Part shown: positions 24,301 to 36,045 of the stretch, piece by piece
How positions within the stretch are numbered: the stretch's first letter is position 1
How the letters are laid out: each line of letters starts with the position of its first letter
Assembly: GCA_016165875.1 (NCBI GenBank)
Contig: JABBOT010000029.1
Location: 558,001 to 622,000 of the forward strand
Reading direction: 5' to 3'
Length of the DNA: 64,000 nt
Source of the DNA: Acanthopleura granulata
Lineage: Eukaryota; Mollusca; Polyplacophora; Chitonida; Chitonidae
Program-made: the position numbers and the translations under genes
The notes under the pieces: model-generated
The model's database searches: none
What the model was told of the DNA's origin: nothing
The model's input: only the letters and a program-made list of their open reading frames with translations

Positions 24301-24968
24301 TGGCCTTAACATATGTTTCCTCTGGGCGTGCCCAGAGGGCAATGGTATGTAGTGACTCGCTCTCCTGCCTTTTGGCAATGCAGAATAATAAATTGAAAAA
24401 CCCGCTTATTCTGGAAATTTTAGCCTTACATAGAAAATTGATTAAAAGAGGCAAAGATATTATATTCTGTTGGATACCAAGCCATGTTGGTATCCATGGA
24501 AACACAGTCGTGGACAGGGAGGCAAAGGCTGCCCTAAATAAATCCCTATCAAAAGTTAAAATCCCATACGCTGATTTTAAATCTAACATTCTTAAGTATA
24601 TTCGTCGCCTTTGGCAGGGTGAATGGGACGTGCAGGTGTGTAATAAACTGCACGCTATTCACCCTGTCATTGGCCATAACTCTTATACACTGGGTATGTC
24701 TCGTAGAGACCAAGTGGTTTTAACAAGATGCCGTGTTGGGCATTCTCGTCTAACACACAATTTCATCCTGGATGGGAGCAGTGCTGCCGAGTGTGTTGGA
24801 TGTGGTGCTGAATACGGCATCAAACATATCCTGGTTGACGGTGTAGACTTTGCCCATGTGCGGAAAAAATTCTACACAGTAAACTCCATGTATGATTTGT
24901 TTGACAGCATCGCTGGCGACGCTGTCATAAAATATTTGAAGGCCATTGGCCTGTATCATAAAATATAA
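21343..24968 (+). pseudogene. LINE ORF2 (endonuclease-RT-RNase H) of copy 2
   Basis: Domains in order are the APE endonuclease (WNCRGL, QETHL, MGDFNSHNPLWGS, GSDHFPII), RT (YRPIALTSC, GFRQGRSTVDHL, YVDD), RNase H (YTDGSKDGD, SDSLSCLL, SHVGIHGN) and a C-terminal CVGC...H...-type motif. Three lesions are visible. A TAG at 21700-21702 replaces a glutamine codon and is shared with copy 3. A one-base T loss near 23088 breaks RT motif A and is shared with copy 1. A 69-bp in-frame deletion near 23217 removes the VPQGSILSP motif. The start overlaps ORF1 as TAATG. RT activity is not expected. Confidence 0.88.
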
Positions 24969-25205
24969 ATTTTATTTTCATACGTACTAGTGATAAAACT
25001 TCCTTAATATGCTGGTTTTCGAGTTTTAGCTGTTTTGGTTTTCTTACCTGATTTTAATCATGTCCGTACGTTTTTGGTTTGTTTTTAATGTTCTCATGTC
25101 ACCATCGAAAACCTGAACTGTCTCGTGGTTCCACCTTGTTCTCGCCACGATATGGCTGAGATATTGCCGATGTGGCGTTAAGCCATAATCATTCATTCAT
25201 TCATT
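24969..25205 (+). other. LINE 3' UTR and ATTC tail of copy 2
   Basis: A 3' UTR of roughly 220 bp ends with GATATTGCCGATGTGGCGTT-like sequence, AAGCCATAATC, then the ATTC repeats. The same terminus is found in copies 3, 5 (twice) and 6, and as a complement in M1-M4. It is the likely recognition site for the element's own RT. Confidence 0.8.
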
Positions 25206-25947
25206 AAGTTTCAACAAAGGATCCTCTGCAGCATTTAGATTCTCTGGAATGATATCAGCCTCACAGAATCTCAAATACCACCAAATCTGCTTTATCGAAC
25301 TTCCACCAAGCTACACGTCCAAAAGAATTAGAAGTGAGATGATCTAGGATAAAAAGGGAAATGATCATTACCACAAAGATCCTCATGCACCTTCCAAGAA
25401 AAACCCCGGAAAAGTGATGAGTCCGTTATAATGAGGTCCATGGCAGAATGTGAAAGCTTCCCTGGATGTAAATAGTTATTTGAGCCATCATTAAATTAAT
25501 ACAGTTTATCTCTTGATAAAAAGTCTTCGACTGTTTTGCCGTTATCATTTATGTTGTCACTACCCCGTCTGTGGTTACGGCCATTAAAATCTCCCATAAT
25601 AATAAAAGGAGTTGGCAGTTGTTGTTTGAAATTATGATCTTCAAAAGTCACAAAGAAGAATGAAGCGGAATGGAAACCGAACATAAGGTGATTGTTTCCC
25701 ATAAAGAAACACGAAAGGCCACAGTCTGAAACTCCGTACCACGGGCAACTGGGTGGTGAATTATATTATTATAAACAAAGGTAGAGGAGCCGTCTCAAGC
25801 TCACTCTGCCTCGTTAAAATGAGTGCCATAAATTGTATAATGCTTACGGAATATTTTATCTTTGTCAGACATCTTTAGGTCAGTTTCCAGAAAACAAAGG
25901 CCAATTCGCTTTAAATATTGAACTAAAGGTTTTGTTTCAATGAAATT
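25206..25947 (-). mobile_element. Old LINE copy M2, endonuclease segment
   Basis: Minus-strand ORF2 sequence between two nested young copies. It covers the linker after the endonuclease, the GSDHFP-type region (about 25360), GDFNGRNHRRGSDN (25570-25600) and the ORF2 N-terminal QETH-equivalent (about 25900). AATGAAATT at 25939-25947 is the left copy of the target duplication made by copy 3. Confidence 0.85.
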
Positions 25948-26002
25948 CCCCCGTGGGTTTCCCCGTAGTGAAAAGAATAGGGCCCCAGTTTTCTAGACAA
26001 GC

Positions 26003-26099
26003 TTGTCGTACGAGGCGACTAACCCAGGGCTCTCCCGTGTGGTTCCGGTGAATAGAATAGTTCCACAGCCTCTCCGGGCTTGTCGTACAAAGCGACTAA
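26003..26099 (+). promoter_or_regulatory. Paired hairpins in the 5' UTR of copy 3
   Basis: Motifs TTGTCGTACGAGGCGACTAA (26003-26022) and TTGTCGTACAAAGCGACTAA (26080-26099), 77 bp apart as in the other young copies. Confidence 0.55.
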
Positions 26100-26604
26100 A
26101 AGGGGCAACCTGTTTGCCGTGGGTTGCTACCCGTGATGGGGGAGGACGGGAACCTGGTGGCTGAGGGCGGGTTGAACTTGCGAGATCCTCACGCCCAACA
26201 CTCCACTTCGGTCATTACTTCTCCAACGACGGGCGGTCGGATGGCCCGCTCCGATCAATCGGCTGGTCACGCCTTGCCTCTGGGTGGTTCCAAAACTTCT
26301 CTATATAAACACTCTTTAGAGAACAAATGATTTTTCTCAAATTTCGTTCGTGGGATTGCGTTTGAGGCGGTGGCTGTAGGGTCACTCAAGTAGTCCGTGT
26401 CTAATGTGCAACCTCCTTCATAGGGTGGGTGATGGAGGAGCTCGGGTGGGGAATGGGGTGTGCATACTAAGGCCATCTATTTGAGTATACCCCATGTGGA
26501 ATCCTTGGTGTCTTTCCTGCTGGGTATCCCAGATTCAGGCATCGCCCTTGTTGGCACTCCGTGGTGGGTGGGGAACACGTGGGGTGAATTCCAAATTATT
26601 TATT

Positions 26605-27968
26605 ATGAATCCCATAAATCTTTCAAAAAATGTCTCCAATATTCGACCGTGTCAGCCAATCTCAGGTATTGATAAAAAGAGAAAGCTGGAGGCTTTATCA
26701 GTTCCTCTAGACATTGGACAGGAAAGTTGGTCGGCTTTTATTGTTCTCTCAACAAAGAGTGAACAAAAGCCGGCCTCTAAAATACATCCTTTTCTTTTGA
26801 AGAGGGCTTTGGAGGGTGCAGCAGGCACTTTAAAAAATGTTATAAAGCTGCGATCCGGAGATATTCTTATCGAATGTTTCCGGAAACAACAATCTAAAAA
26901 TTTACTATCATTGAATAAAATTTCCGATATATCTGTTTTTACATCCCCTCACAATACCCTGAACAGTTGTCAGAGAATAATACATGACAGGGATGGGGAT
27001 ATCTTCGACCTATCTGAAGAAGAAATCTGTACAGAATTAAAACCACACAGTGTTGTCAGAGAGAAGCATTTCACAACAAAAAAGCTGGCAACATCCTCAA
27101 ACTAAACACATATCTGATATTCTTTAATACTACCTCTCTACCATCATATATCTACATTGGCCCGTATAGGGTTAATGTCGATTTATACATACCTAACCTC
27201 ACACGATGTTTTACTTCCCAAAAATTTGGTCATGGTAAAGGCAATATAAAAATAAACTGGTTTGTTTCCGATGCGGCAGTGAAGGTCATGATGGTTTTGA
27301 CTGCAGCAGCATAGTTAAGTGCTGCAATTGCGGCCGAGATCACATGGCCTCCTCTAAGGACTGTCCTCTTTTCATCAAAGAAAAACAAATAATCACTTTA
27401 AAAACTAAAAACAACATTTCCTATCAGGAAGCCCGCGAATTGGCCTCACTTTCGAGTACGACACCGCAGACTTCGTTTGCCAATGTAGTCAAGCGAACTG
27501 CAACATCTGTTGCAACTCAAACTTCCTTGACTTGGCCCATTGGAAACGACAAACCTAACTCCATCTCCTTTCAACCTTTAGCTCAACCTGTCCGGAACTC
27601 TTCTTCAACCCAGACCACCTCAGTACAAGAAAAAAAAACCCAGTAAACAATGCAAAACAAACTGATAAACCTGAACCTCAGCATTCTAAAATCATAATGA
27701 CAAAAACAAGTCCAAAAGTGCACTTCCAAGTAGTAATAATAAAACCAGTAAACCAAGTGGCCCTACAGAACGTCTGTCTAAGGCCACTCGAGATCCTGTA
27801 CAAACATTTAACAGGTTTGGATCGTTAGAGGACGTTGTCCCTTCAACAATAGATGCGGATGTGATGGATATATCACCGCCACCAGGGAGATCTTCCAGCC
27901 GATCTCCAAATAAGGGTCGTCCTCGATCCGAACATAAAGACATATCTCCTATACGCCTCCCTCCGTGA
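26605..27968 (+). pseudogene. LINE ORF1 (gag-like) of copy 3, frameshifted
   Basis: The ATG at 26605 opens a frame that runs to 27105. A lost A in the A-run near 27080 shifts the frame before the zinc knuckles. A lost C near 27241 and an altered A-run near 27630 break it again. The residual knuckle region still shows the first-knuckle cysteine-to-serine change (ACTTCCCAA). It ends TGATG, so the stop-start overlap with ORF2 is kept with TGA instead of TAA. Confidence 0.82.
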
Positions 27969-30900
27969 TGTCTACATACGACAAAATTATACAGTGGAAT
28001 TGTCGAGGTCTTAAGGTTAATTTTATTGAAATAACACAGCTGGTCCAATCATTAAATCCTGTTCCCCTTTGTCTTCAGGAAACTCACCCGAAGACATCTG
28101 ACAAAGATAAAATAACCCTCAAAAATTATTCACTTTATAGTACATTTTGTCAGGAAGAAGAGCGAGCTGCAGGCGGCTCCTGTGTCTTCATAAATAACAA
28201 TGTTATCCACAGTCCTGTTGCTCTGGATACAGAGCTTCAGGCTGTGGCCGTTCGTGTCTCATTGTCTAAGACAGTCACTTTGTGTTCGGTTCATATTCCG
28301 CCGAACACTTCTTTGTCAGCTTTATAGTTACACAATTTGAATGAACAGTTACCTACACCGTTCATAATAATGGGCGATTGTAATTCCCATAACCCCTTAT
28401 GGGGAAGTAACAGCATAAATAATAAGGGCAAGGTGGTGGAAGACTTTTTAACCAAGGAGGAACTGTGTTATTTCAATGATGGTTCTAATACTCATTTGAT
28501 GCGGGTAACGGCATCCATTCTGCTATCGATCTCACTATCACCGATCCATCACTTCTCCTGGATTTTTCTTGGAGAGTGCACGAGGATCTTTGTGGTAGTG
28601 ACCATTTTCCTATTATCCTAGAGCATCTCGCTTCTAATTCTTTAGAACGTGTAGCTAGGTGGAAGTTCGATAAAACAGATTGGATGGCATTTGAGATGTT
28701 CTGTGAGGCTGATATCACTCCACAGACTCTCAATGCAACAGATGACCCAATATTTAAATTTAATCAGCTTATATTACGAGCTGCAGATAGAACTATCCCT
28801 AAGACCTCGACCAGTCCAAAATCCAAAAGTAAACCCTGGTACGACAATGACTGTCGTAAAGCCATAAAGGACCGTAAAAGGGCTGAACGCAAGTTCAATC
28901 ATTGTCCTACTGATAATAATTTAAACCAGGTTCATATTCTTGGAGCTAAGGCTCGTCGATTACTTAAGTCCAAGAGACGATCTTGTTGGCGGAACTTCGT
29001 TTCAGGCATTACGTCCAAAACACCCATGCGTAAGGTATGGAATATGGTTCAGAAACATAAGGGTAAAAACAACAAAGCAAAAGTCCAGCACTTGAAAGAT
29101 GGAGATAACATACTAACTTCTCCATCCGATATAGCTAATAAATTAGCTGAGACAATTTCTAAAAAATATTCTTCTGAGAATTATTCTTCAGAATTTCAGC
29201 ACATCAAAAACCAGAAGGAGAAAATGAAATTGCCCTTTTCTTCTAAAAACTTAGAAGATTATAATCGTCCTTTTAATATCGATGAACTAAAAACTGCATT
29301 GAGAAAGGCACATGATACTGCATGTGGTCCTGATAATGTATATTATAAATTTCTGAACCATTTACCACCTGAACCACTTGAGACTCTCTTGGACTTATTG
29401 AACGATATTTGGATAACTGGTAATTTTCAACCCTCATGGAGGGAGGTATGTATTATCCCGGTTCCCAAACCGGGTAAGGATCATACTGATCCAAATAATT
29501 ACCGTCCCATAGCTCTTACCAGTTGCGTCTGTAAGACTATGGAACGGATGATAAATGATAGACTTGTTTGGTGTCTTGAAACCAACAAGTTACTATCTAA
29601 TATCCAATGTGGTTTTCGTCAAGGTAGATCCACAGTGGATCACCTTGTTCGATTTGAAAGTTATATTCGCGATGGTGTTATTAATAATGAACATGTGGTG
29701 TCAATATTTTTTGACCTTGAAAAGGCCTACGACACCACGTGGAAATATGGCATTTTAAAACACCTCGCGGATATGGGCCTTAAAGGTCGATTACCTATAT
29801 TTATATCCAAATTTTTGTCAAATCGTCAGTTTCAGGTACGGGTGGAGTCCACTCTTTCCGACTCTTATGAGCAAGAGATGGGTGTACCCCAGGGCAGTAT
29901 CCTTTCACCTACGCTGTTCAGCATCAAAATTAATAGCTTGGCCCAAACATTAACATCTGGAACCGAGGGTTGTTTATATGTAGATGATTTTCTGATATGC
30001 TACCGGGCGAAAAATATGAATAACATCGAGCGGCAACTGCAGCTTTGTCTCAATAGGATCGAGAAATGGGCAGTTGCCAATGGTTTTAGATTTTCTACCT
30101 CTAAAACCGTCGATATGCATTTCTGTAATAAACGCAAACTTCATCTAGATCCTGAGCTTAAATTTTGTGGTGAACCAGTGAAGATTGGTGGAAAAAATAA
30201 ATTTTTAGGAGTTATATTCGATAGTAAACTATCTTTTATACCTCACATAAAAACGCTTAAAGCCAAATGTAGAAAGGCTCTGGATATAATTAAGGTCGTG
30301 TCTAGCACCGATTGGGGTGCTGACCGACCTGTTTTACTTAATTTATATCGTTCTGTGATGAGGTCTAAATTGGACTATGGGTCCATCATTTATGGTTCCG
30401 CTAGGAAATCATATCTTAAAATGTTGGATCCGGTCCATCACCAAGGTTTGAGGCTCAGCCTTGGTGCCTTTAGAACCTCATCAGTAGAGAGTTTATACGT
30501 GGAGGCCAATGAGCCTTCTTTACATAACCGACGTATTAAACTCAGCCTTCAATATGTAACAAAGCTTAACACTCACCCAACAAACCCTGCCTACGACTGT
30601 GTTTTCAATCCATCATATATATACTAAATAACCTAACAAGATCCCTCCGTTCGGTCTTCGTATACGGGACCATGTTGTGGAAGCATCAAGCTAGAGGAGA
30701 TAACTCTGGTATCTTTACCGGAGTCTCCTCCCTGGCTTCTTCCACAACCTAAACTAATATTTGATCTACGTTAACATAATAAAACGAATACAAATCTTCT
30801 GATAATTCAGCAAGCTTTTGTTGAAATTAAGGCTAATTATCCAAATTATAAATTTATATAAACTGATGGGTCGAAGGATGGGGACAGGGTTGCGGCTGCG

Positions 30901-31620
30901 GCTGTCTTAGAGCAGCGGGTCTCTTCTCCTCGTCTTCCGTCTTCATCGTGTATCTTTTCTGCAGAAGCCAGGGCTATACTCCTGGCCTTATCATATGTTT
31001 CCTCTGGGCGTGCCCAGAGGGCAATGGTATGTAGTGACTCGCTCTCCTGCCTTTTGGCAATGCAGAATAATAAATTCAAAAACCCGCTTATTCTGGAAAT
31101 TTTAGCCTTACATAGAAAATTGATTAAAAGAGGCAAAGATATTATATTCTGTTGGATACCAAGCCATGTTGGTATCCATGGAAACACAGTCGTGGAAAGG
31201 GAGGCAAAGGCTGCCCTAAATAAAGCCGTATGAAAAGTTAAAATCCCATACGCTGAATTTAAATCTAACATTCTTAAGTATATTCGTCGCCTTCGGCAGG
31301 ATGAATGGGACGTGCAGGTGTGTAATAAAGTGCACGCTATTCACCCTGTCGTTGGCCATAACCAAGTGGTTTTAACAAGATGCCGTGTTGGGCATTCTCG
31401 TCTAACACACAATTTTATCCTGGATGGGAGCAGTGCTGCCGAGTGTGTTGGATGTGATGCTGAATACGGCATCAAACATATCCTGGTTGACCGTTTAGAC
31501 TTTGCCCATGTGCGGCAAAGATTCTACACAGTAAATTGCATATATGATTTGTTTGACAGCATCGCTGGCGACGCTGTCATAAAATATTTGAAGGCCATTG
31601 GCCTGTATCATAAAATATAA
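27968..31620 (+). pseudogene. LINE ORF2 of copy 3
   Basis: The RT domain is intact in a 683-codon stretch (28576-30627) that includes VSIFFDLEKAYDTTW, GVPQGSILSPTLF and YVDD. Upstream, a TAG at 28325-28327 matches the one in copy 2 exactly, and one C is lost in CATTTGATGCGGG (28494) in the endonuclease. Downstream, a frame break and stop near 30625 and a TAA at YTDGS (near 30858) disable RNase H. A TGA lies near 31231, and about 22 bp is missing near the GMSRRD motif. Confidence 0.88.
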
Positions 31621-31858
31621 ATTTTATTTTCATACATGCTCCTCATAAAACTTCCTTAATGTGCTGGTTTTCGAGTTTTAACTGTTTTGGTTTTCTTACC
31701 TGATTTTAATCATGTCCGTACGGTTTTGGTTTGTTTTTAATGTTCTCATGTCACTATCGAAAACCTGAACTGTCTCGTGGTTCTACCTTGTTCTCGCCAC
31801 GATATGGCTGAGATATTGCTGATGTGGCGTTAAGCCATAATCATTCATTCATTCATTT
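31621..31858 (+). other. LINE 3' UTR and ATTC tail of copy 3
   Basis: Same 3' UTR as in copy 2, ending in ATTCATTCATTCATTT immediately before the right target duplication. Confidence 0.8.
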
Positions 31859-33740
31859 AATAAAATTAACCTTGAGACCTTGGCAATAGCACAGTATAAT
31901 TTTGTCTAACGAAAACATCACGGAGGTCATTATATGCGAATTATGTCTGAACCGTTGACGACCAATCTTGCAATGTCCACTCGTAGATATTCCAAGTGCA
32001 GGTGATGTATACATCACGTCTGCGCCGAGTGTTGATGGACCAACGTCCTCCAACGATCGAAACTCATTAAAAGTTTGGTTAGGGTGCCATTGGTTTTAGA
32101 GGGACGCTCCAAGGGACCAATAGATTTATCTATTTTATGGTTTTAATCATACTTATTTTTTACCCGTTGGGTTCTGTGCAGAGCCATCGGGCTTACAGGA
32201 TTTGGATTCATTTGTGCAGACTTTCTGGTGAGAAACACTATCAGAATCGGAAGTAACAGTTTTTCCTGTCAGTTTTATGTCGGTTTGATAGGACGCTCTG
32301 GCTGTGTTACTTAAGGGTTTTATGAACAGCTTCTGTGGTTGCTTTGTGCCAATGGGTCACGTAAATGATGTCTTGCACCCAAACTGAACAGAGGGCTTCC
32401 TGACAACACTGGCATATGTAGATTTATTGAACCCACCCCTGACAGAGATCAGACGCTTGGCATCTTGGTAGAATATATTATGTTTACATTTTAATGTTAT
32501 AATTTCTTTTTCTTTTTTGAACAGAGGACAGTCTTTTGAAGAGGCTATGTGGGCTTCACTGCAGTTTAAACACTTTGTTGGCTTTGTGAATTCAAACGCC
32601 CCATGACCTGCTTCCGCACGTCTAAAGCAGACCAATTTATTATGGCATTGACCCCTGCCATGGCGAAACCTCTGACAGGAGGAACATTGGGTCGGGTTAG
32701 GAATAAATAATTCAGTCTGCCACTGTATGGCTCAATATATTTAACATATTTATTAAAAGTTAACATACAAGATTCCCATCCCCGTTCAACACGAAACGTT
32801 TGACGTTTATTATCCTCTGATCCTTTAGGTTTTCAGTTATTTTTTCCTCTCATTTCATTAAGGTCCTGATCTCTGTCACGGATTATGCCGTGAGAGCAGT
32901 TTAGGGTGTTCTGCGGAGTTACAGAAACAGACTGTTCTCCACATTTTTTTTAATTTTTCGTAAATTAATATACTGCTGTTTTCTGAAGCATTGTAAGACA
33001 TAAGACACACTTCATTTTGTAAATATGTTTGATTATGCCTGCATGACTTTGTAATTTTTTTCAATACAAATGGATCGATTTTTATTTTTATTTGATTTTA
33101 CAAGAAAAGCTGGAAAGTGATTCTTTTCTGTTACTATTTTCTGTTATCTGTTGGTATTTCATTTTTCTTTTTTCACCCACCACTGTCGCAGGTTGTGATA
33201 AGGCCATGTATTTTTGCTAAATTTACCTTAGGTATCCCTCACCCACCAAGGAATGCCATCACCTTTCTCTGCAGTTGACCAGCAGGGATTCCACGCACGG
33301 CATGCCCGAACAGATTGATTGGACCATAAAGGTTACAGTCAATCTAATCGATTGACCCTTAACCACCGCTTTCTGGACTGACCCCAAGAAAGAGAATTTG
33401 AAGGAAAAACAACTTGACATCACTGGGAGCGAAAACTGACAAACGGGGTCAAGGGTAGGGCTTGACATGACCAGCCGATTGATCGGTCCGGGCCTGTTCG
33501 ATCTCTTGTTTAGGACAGGTGAGGGTCAAAGAGAGCTATTGGGTGTAAAACGCTAGTAAAACAAAGTGCCAAGAAACCCTCAACCACCAGGATCCCGTTC
33601 TGCGATACGGGTCCCAACCCACGGCCATTAGTCACCTTTTACGACAAGCAGAGGGGCTGTAGGCTTAATCTCTTCAGGGGAGAGCTCTAGGTTAGTCGCC
33701 TTCTACGACAATCTCGCCCACAGGGGTGAGATCCTATTTA
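31859..33740 (-). mobile_element. Old LINE copy M2, ORF1 and 5' UTR segment
   Basis: On the minus strand this encodes the end of ORF1 (GADVMYTSPALG, 32053 downwards), the knuckle region with EAGHGAFEF and CLNCSEAHIASSKDC (32635-32357) and the ORF1 N-terminal half up to about 33060. The 5' UTR follows (33100-33740). Its outer end holds the paired hairpin motifs at 33692-33711 and 33628-33647. The knuckles are FRRAEAGH here, against FRCGSEGH in the young copies, marking the older subfamily. Confidence 0.85.
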
Positions 33741-34119
33741 TTTCACACATGGGGATCGCATGGGGGCTGCATTAAGGAAATTGTACAAATGAAGCTCCCT
33801 TGCACTTCCTCTTCCGGCTGATCCTATTAACGGAGGTTAAGCGGACAGCCGAATCTGAATGTTCACCTGGACTATCTTCATGAGGCTACTTTCCAGCAGT
33901 GGTAAGGCATCTGCCTGGACAAAGGCACGCTGAAGTGAGTTCAACCAGAACCTGAACTCTGAGACACTCTTCCACCTAGGGAATAGAATTTCAACTTTTT
34001 GCGACAAAAAAATGGCATACGACCTAATGGGGACATCAATACCATGGGGATTTTTAAAACCTTTGTTGGTGAAAATGAACATCAGTAACAATGAAATCTG
34101 TGCAAGTTCAAACCCTTGA
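33741..34119. other. Spacer between M2 and copy 4
   Basis: No gene or known repeat is recognised. The sequence may be host DNA that originally separated the two old LINE copies. Confidence 0.5.
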
Positions 34120-34728
34120 CCATGTGGGGTTCCCGCAAGTGAAAAGAATAGGGCCCCAGTTCCTCTAGGCAAGCTTGTCGTACACGGGCGACTACCTTAG
34201 GGCTCTCCTGTGTGGTTCCGGTGAATAGAATAGTCCCACAGCCTCCCCGCGGTTGTGGTACAAGACGATTTAAATCTTTAACCTGTTTGCAGTGTGTTGA
34301 TGGGGGAGGACGGGATCATGGGTGGGTTGGTCTTGCGAGATCCTGACTCCCATCATTCCACTTCCACCCTTACTTCTCCAAAGACGGGCGGTCGGAGAGC
34401 CCGCTCCGATCAATCGGCTGGTCACGACAGTCCAGATGTCCGGAAATCAACTTTCATGTATCACGCTATGGTATAAATTGACTACTTCCCGTGTTCGGCG
34501 TTGTTAGTAAGATGTTCGGATATATGGACAGTGGCTGTAAAGTCAATCGAGTTGGCCGTTTCTAATTTATTAGAATGTGTGAGCGAAAAATCCATCTTAT
34601 CGAGGATGGCGTTGAACTCTGGGCTCTCTTTCTGCTGGTTACTCGCAGGAGGGGTTTCGTCACACATGTAATGGCACTCTGGGGCGGGTGAGAGACACGG
34701 CGCCGTGAAGAAAAAAAACCGGTTCGTT

Positions 34729-36040
34729 ATGTGTTCTTGTAACTCCCTTTCTTCAAGTGTTTCTATGTCCTTACCACAGCCTTCGACGGGTGTGGGCGAA
34801 AGAAGGAAAAATGAGGTACCACTAGATATAGAATCGGGAAATACTTATGATATTTAATAAAAGTGAAACTCAAGCTGGAATGAAAATAGGTCCCTCTGTA
34901 TTAAAAAAAACCCTAGAAAGCTACGCAGCTAAAACAGGTAAAAAATATATTTTATTACAATGCTGTAGAAGACAGTGGTATATTAATTTATTAAAAAATC
35001 AGAAAATTTGGGAACGGAAAGTTACTATCACTTCTCATAATATCTTAAACTGTTCTCACGGCATAATCCGTGACAGAGACCAGGACCTTTATGATATGAC
35101 AGAAAACAAAATAACAGAAGAGCGTAAAGACCAGGGGTAATAAATGTGAAAGGTTTTGTTAGTAAGAGAGATGGTAATTTAATTAAAACGAATACTTACC
35201 TCTTAACATTTAACTAACCGTCACTCCCAACATCTATACTTAGTGGAACCTACAGTGTGCGGGTGGAATTGTTTTTTCCTAACCCGATCCGGTGTTTCTC
35301 AGAGGTTTGGCCATGGCAGTGGCCAGTGTGGCAGCAAATTGGTCTGTTTTAGATGTGCGGAAGCAGGCCACGAGGACTTGGACTGCACCAACACAATAAA
35401 ATATTTCAACTGGAGCGGAGCCCTCATGGCCTCTTCCAAAGACTGCTCTCTGTTTAAGAAAGAAAAACAAACTTTAGCCTTTAAATTGTAAAAATAATAT
35501 ATCATATCAAGAAGCCAATGGTTTGGTCTCTGTCACGGATGGCTTCACAGGATCTTCATATGTTGTCAAGAAACTCTCTGTTTCTGTAGAGGTTGCAAAC
35601 ATCTCTTACTTGGTCCATTGGCATAGAGTAGCCACAGAAACTGATCAGAAAACCCGTAAGTAACACGACCAGCTCATCATCACAGACTGACATTAATCTT
35701 ACTGAAAAACCGGCTACATTACCTGATTCTCCTGTTCTTTTATCATCTGAGCGAAAATCATCTCCAAATAAATCAAAACACAATAAACCCTTTGACTGCA
35801 CAGAATTCAGCGGGTGAAAAGTTGAAATCTGCTAAGGATCATAAAAGGAATAAACCTAGTGCGTTGATCTAAGGCCACTCGAGACCATATCCAAACATTT
35901 AATCAGTCTGGATCGCTGGACGGCGTGGATCCCTCAACGCTGGATGCAGACGTGATGGATACATCATTTACACCAAGTAGTTTACACTTGTAGATCTCCC
36001 CAAGAGAGCCGTCCCCGGTCACAACACAAATCCCCTATAC
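34729..36040 (+). pseudogene. LINE ORF1 remnant of copy 4
   Basis: Fragments include GIIRDRDQDLYDMTE (near 35070), QRFGHGSGQCGSKLVCFRCA (near 35300-35350) with EAGHEDLDC, and MASSKDCSLFKKEKQ (near 35430). A DVMDTSF-type tail lies near 35950. Several frame changes and stops separate them. The first knuckle is shortened and the third is degraded. Confidence 0.75.
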
Positions 36041-36045
36041 TCCAT

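Larger units (their letters stand above)
19319..25205 (+). mobile_element. Young LINE copy 2, full length, nested in M2
   Basis: Complete from the 5' CCCCGTGGGG through 5' UTR, ORF1, ORF2 and 3' UTR to the ATTC tail at about 25189-25205. The left flank ends TCATTAA and the right flank resumes as TCATTAAGTTTC, consistent with a 7-bp target duplication. Part of that match is tail sequence, so the duplication is not certain. The right flank is clearly M2 endonuclease-linker sequence on the opposite strand. The copy is inactive because of several ORF lesions. Confidence 0.9.
25948..31858 (+). mobile_element. Young LINE copy 3, full length, nested in M2
   Basis: Complete from CCCCCGTGGG to the ATTC tail. 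It is flanked by AATGAAATT (25939-25947) and AATAAAATT (31859-31867), a 9-bp target duplication with one mismatch. Both flanks are contiguous M2 sequence on the opposite strand (ORF2 N-terminus), so the insertion site is defined to the base. ORF1 and ORF2 are both broken. Confidence 0.93.

Noticed and set aside
24164..31271. 141-codon antisense open frames in copies 2 (24164-24589) and 3 (30846-31271)
   Set aside because: They lie opposite the RNase H domain, which has clear catalytic motifs on the plus strand. They are shadows.
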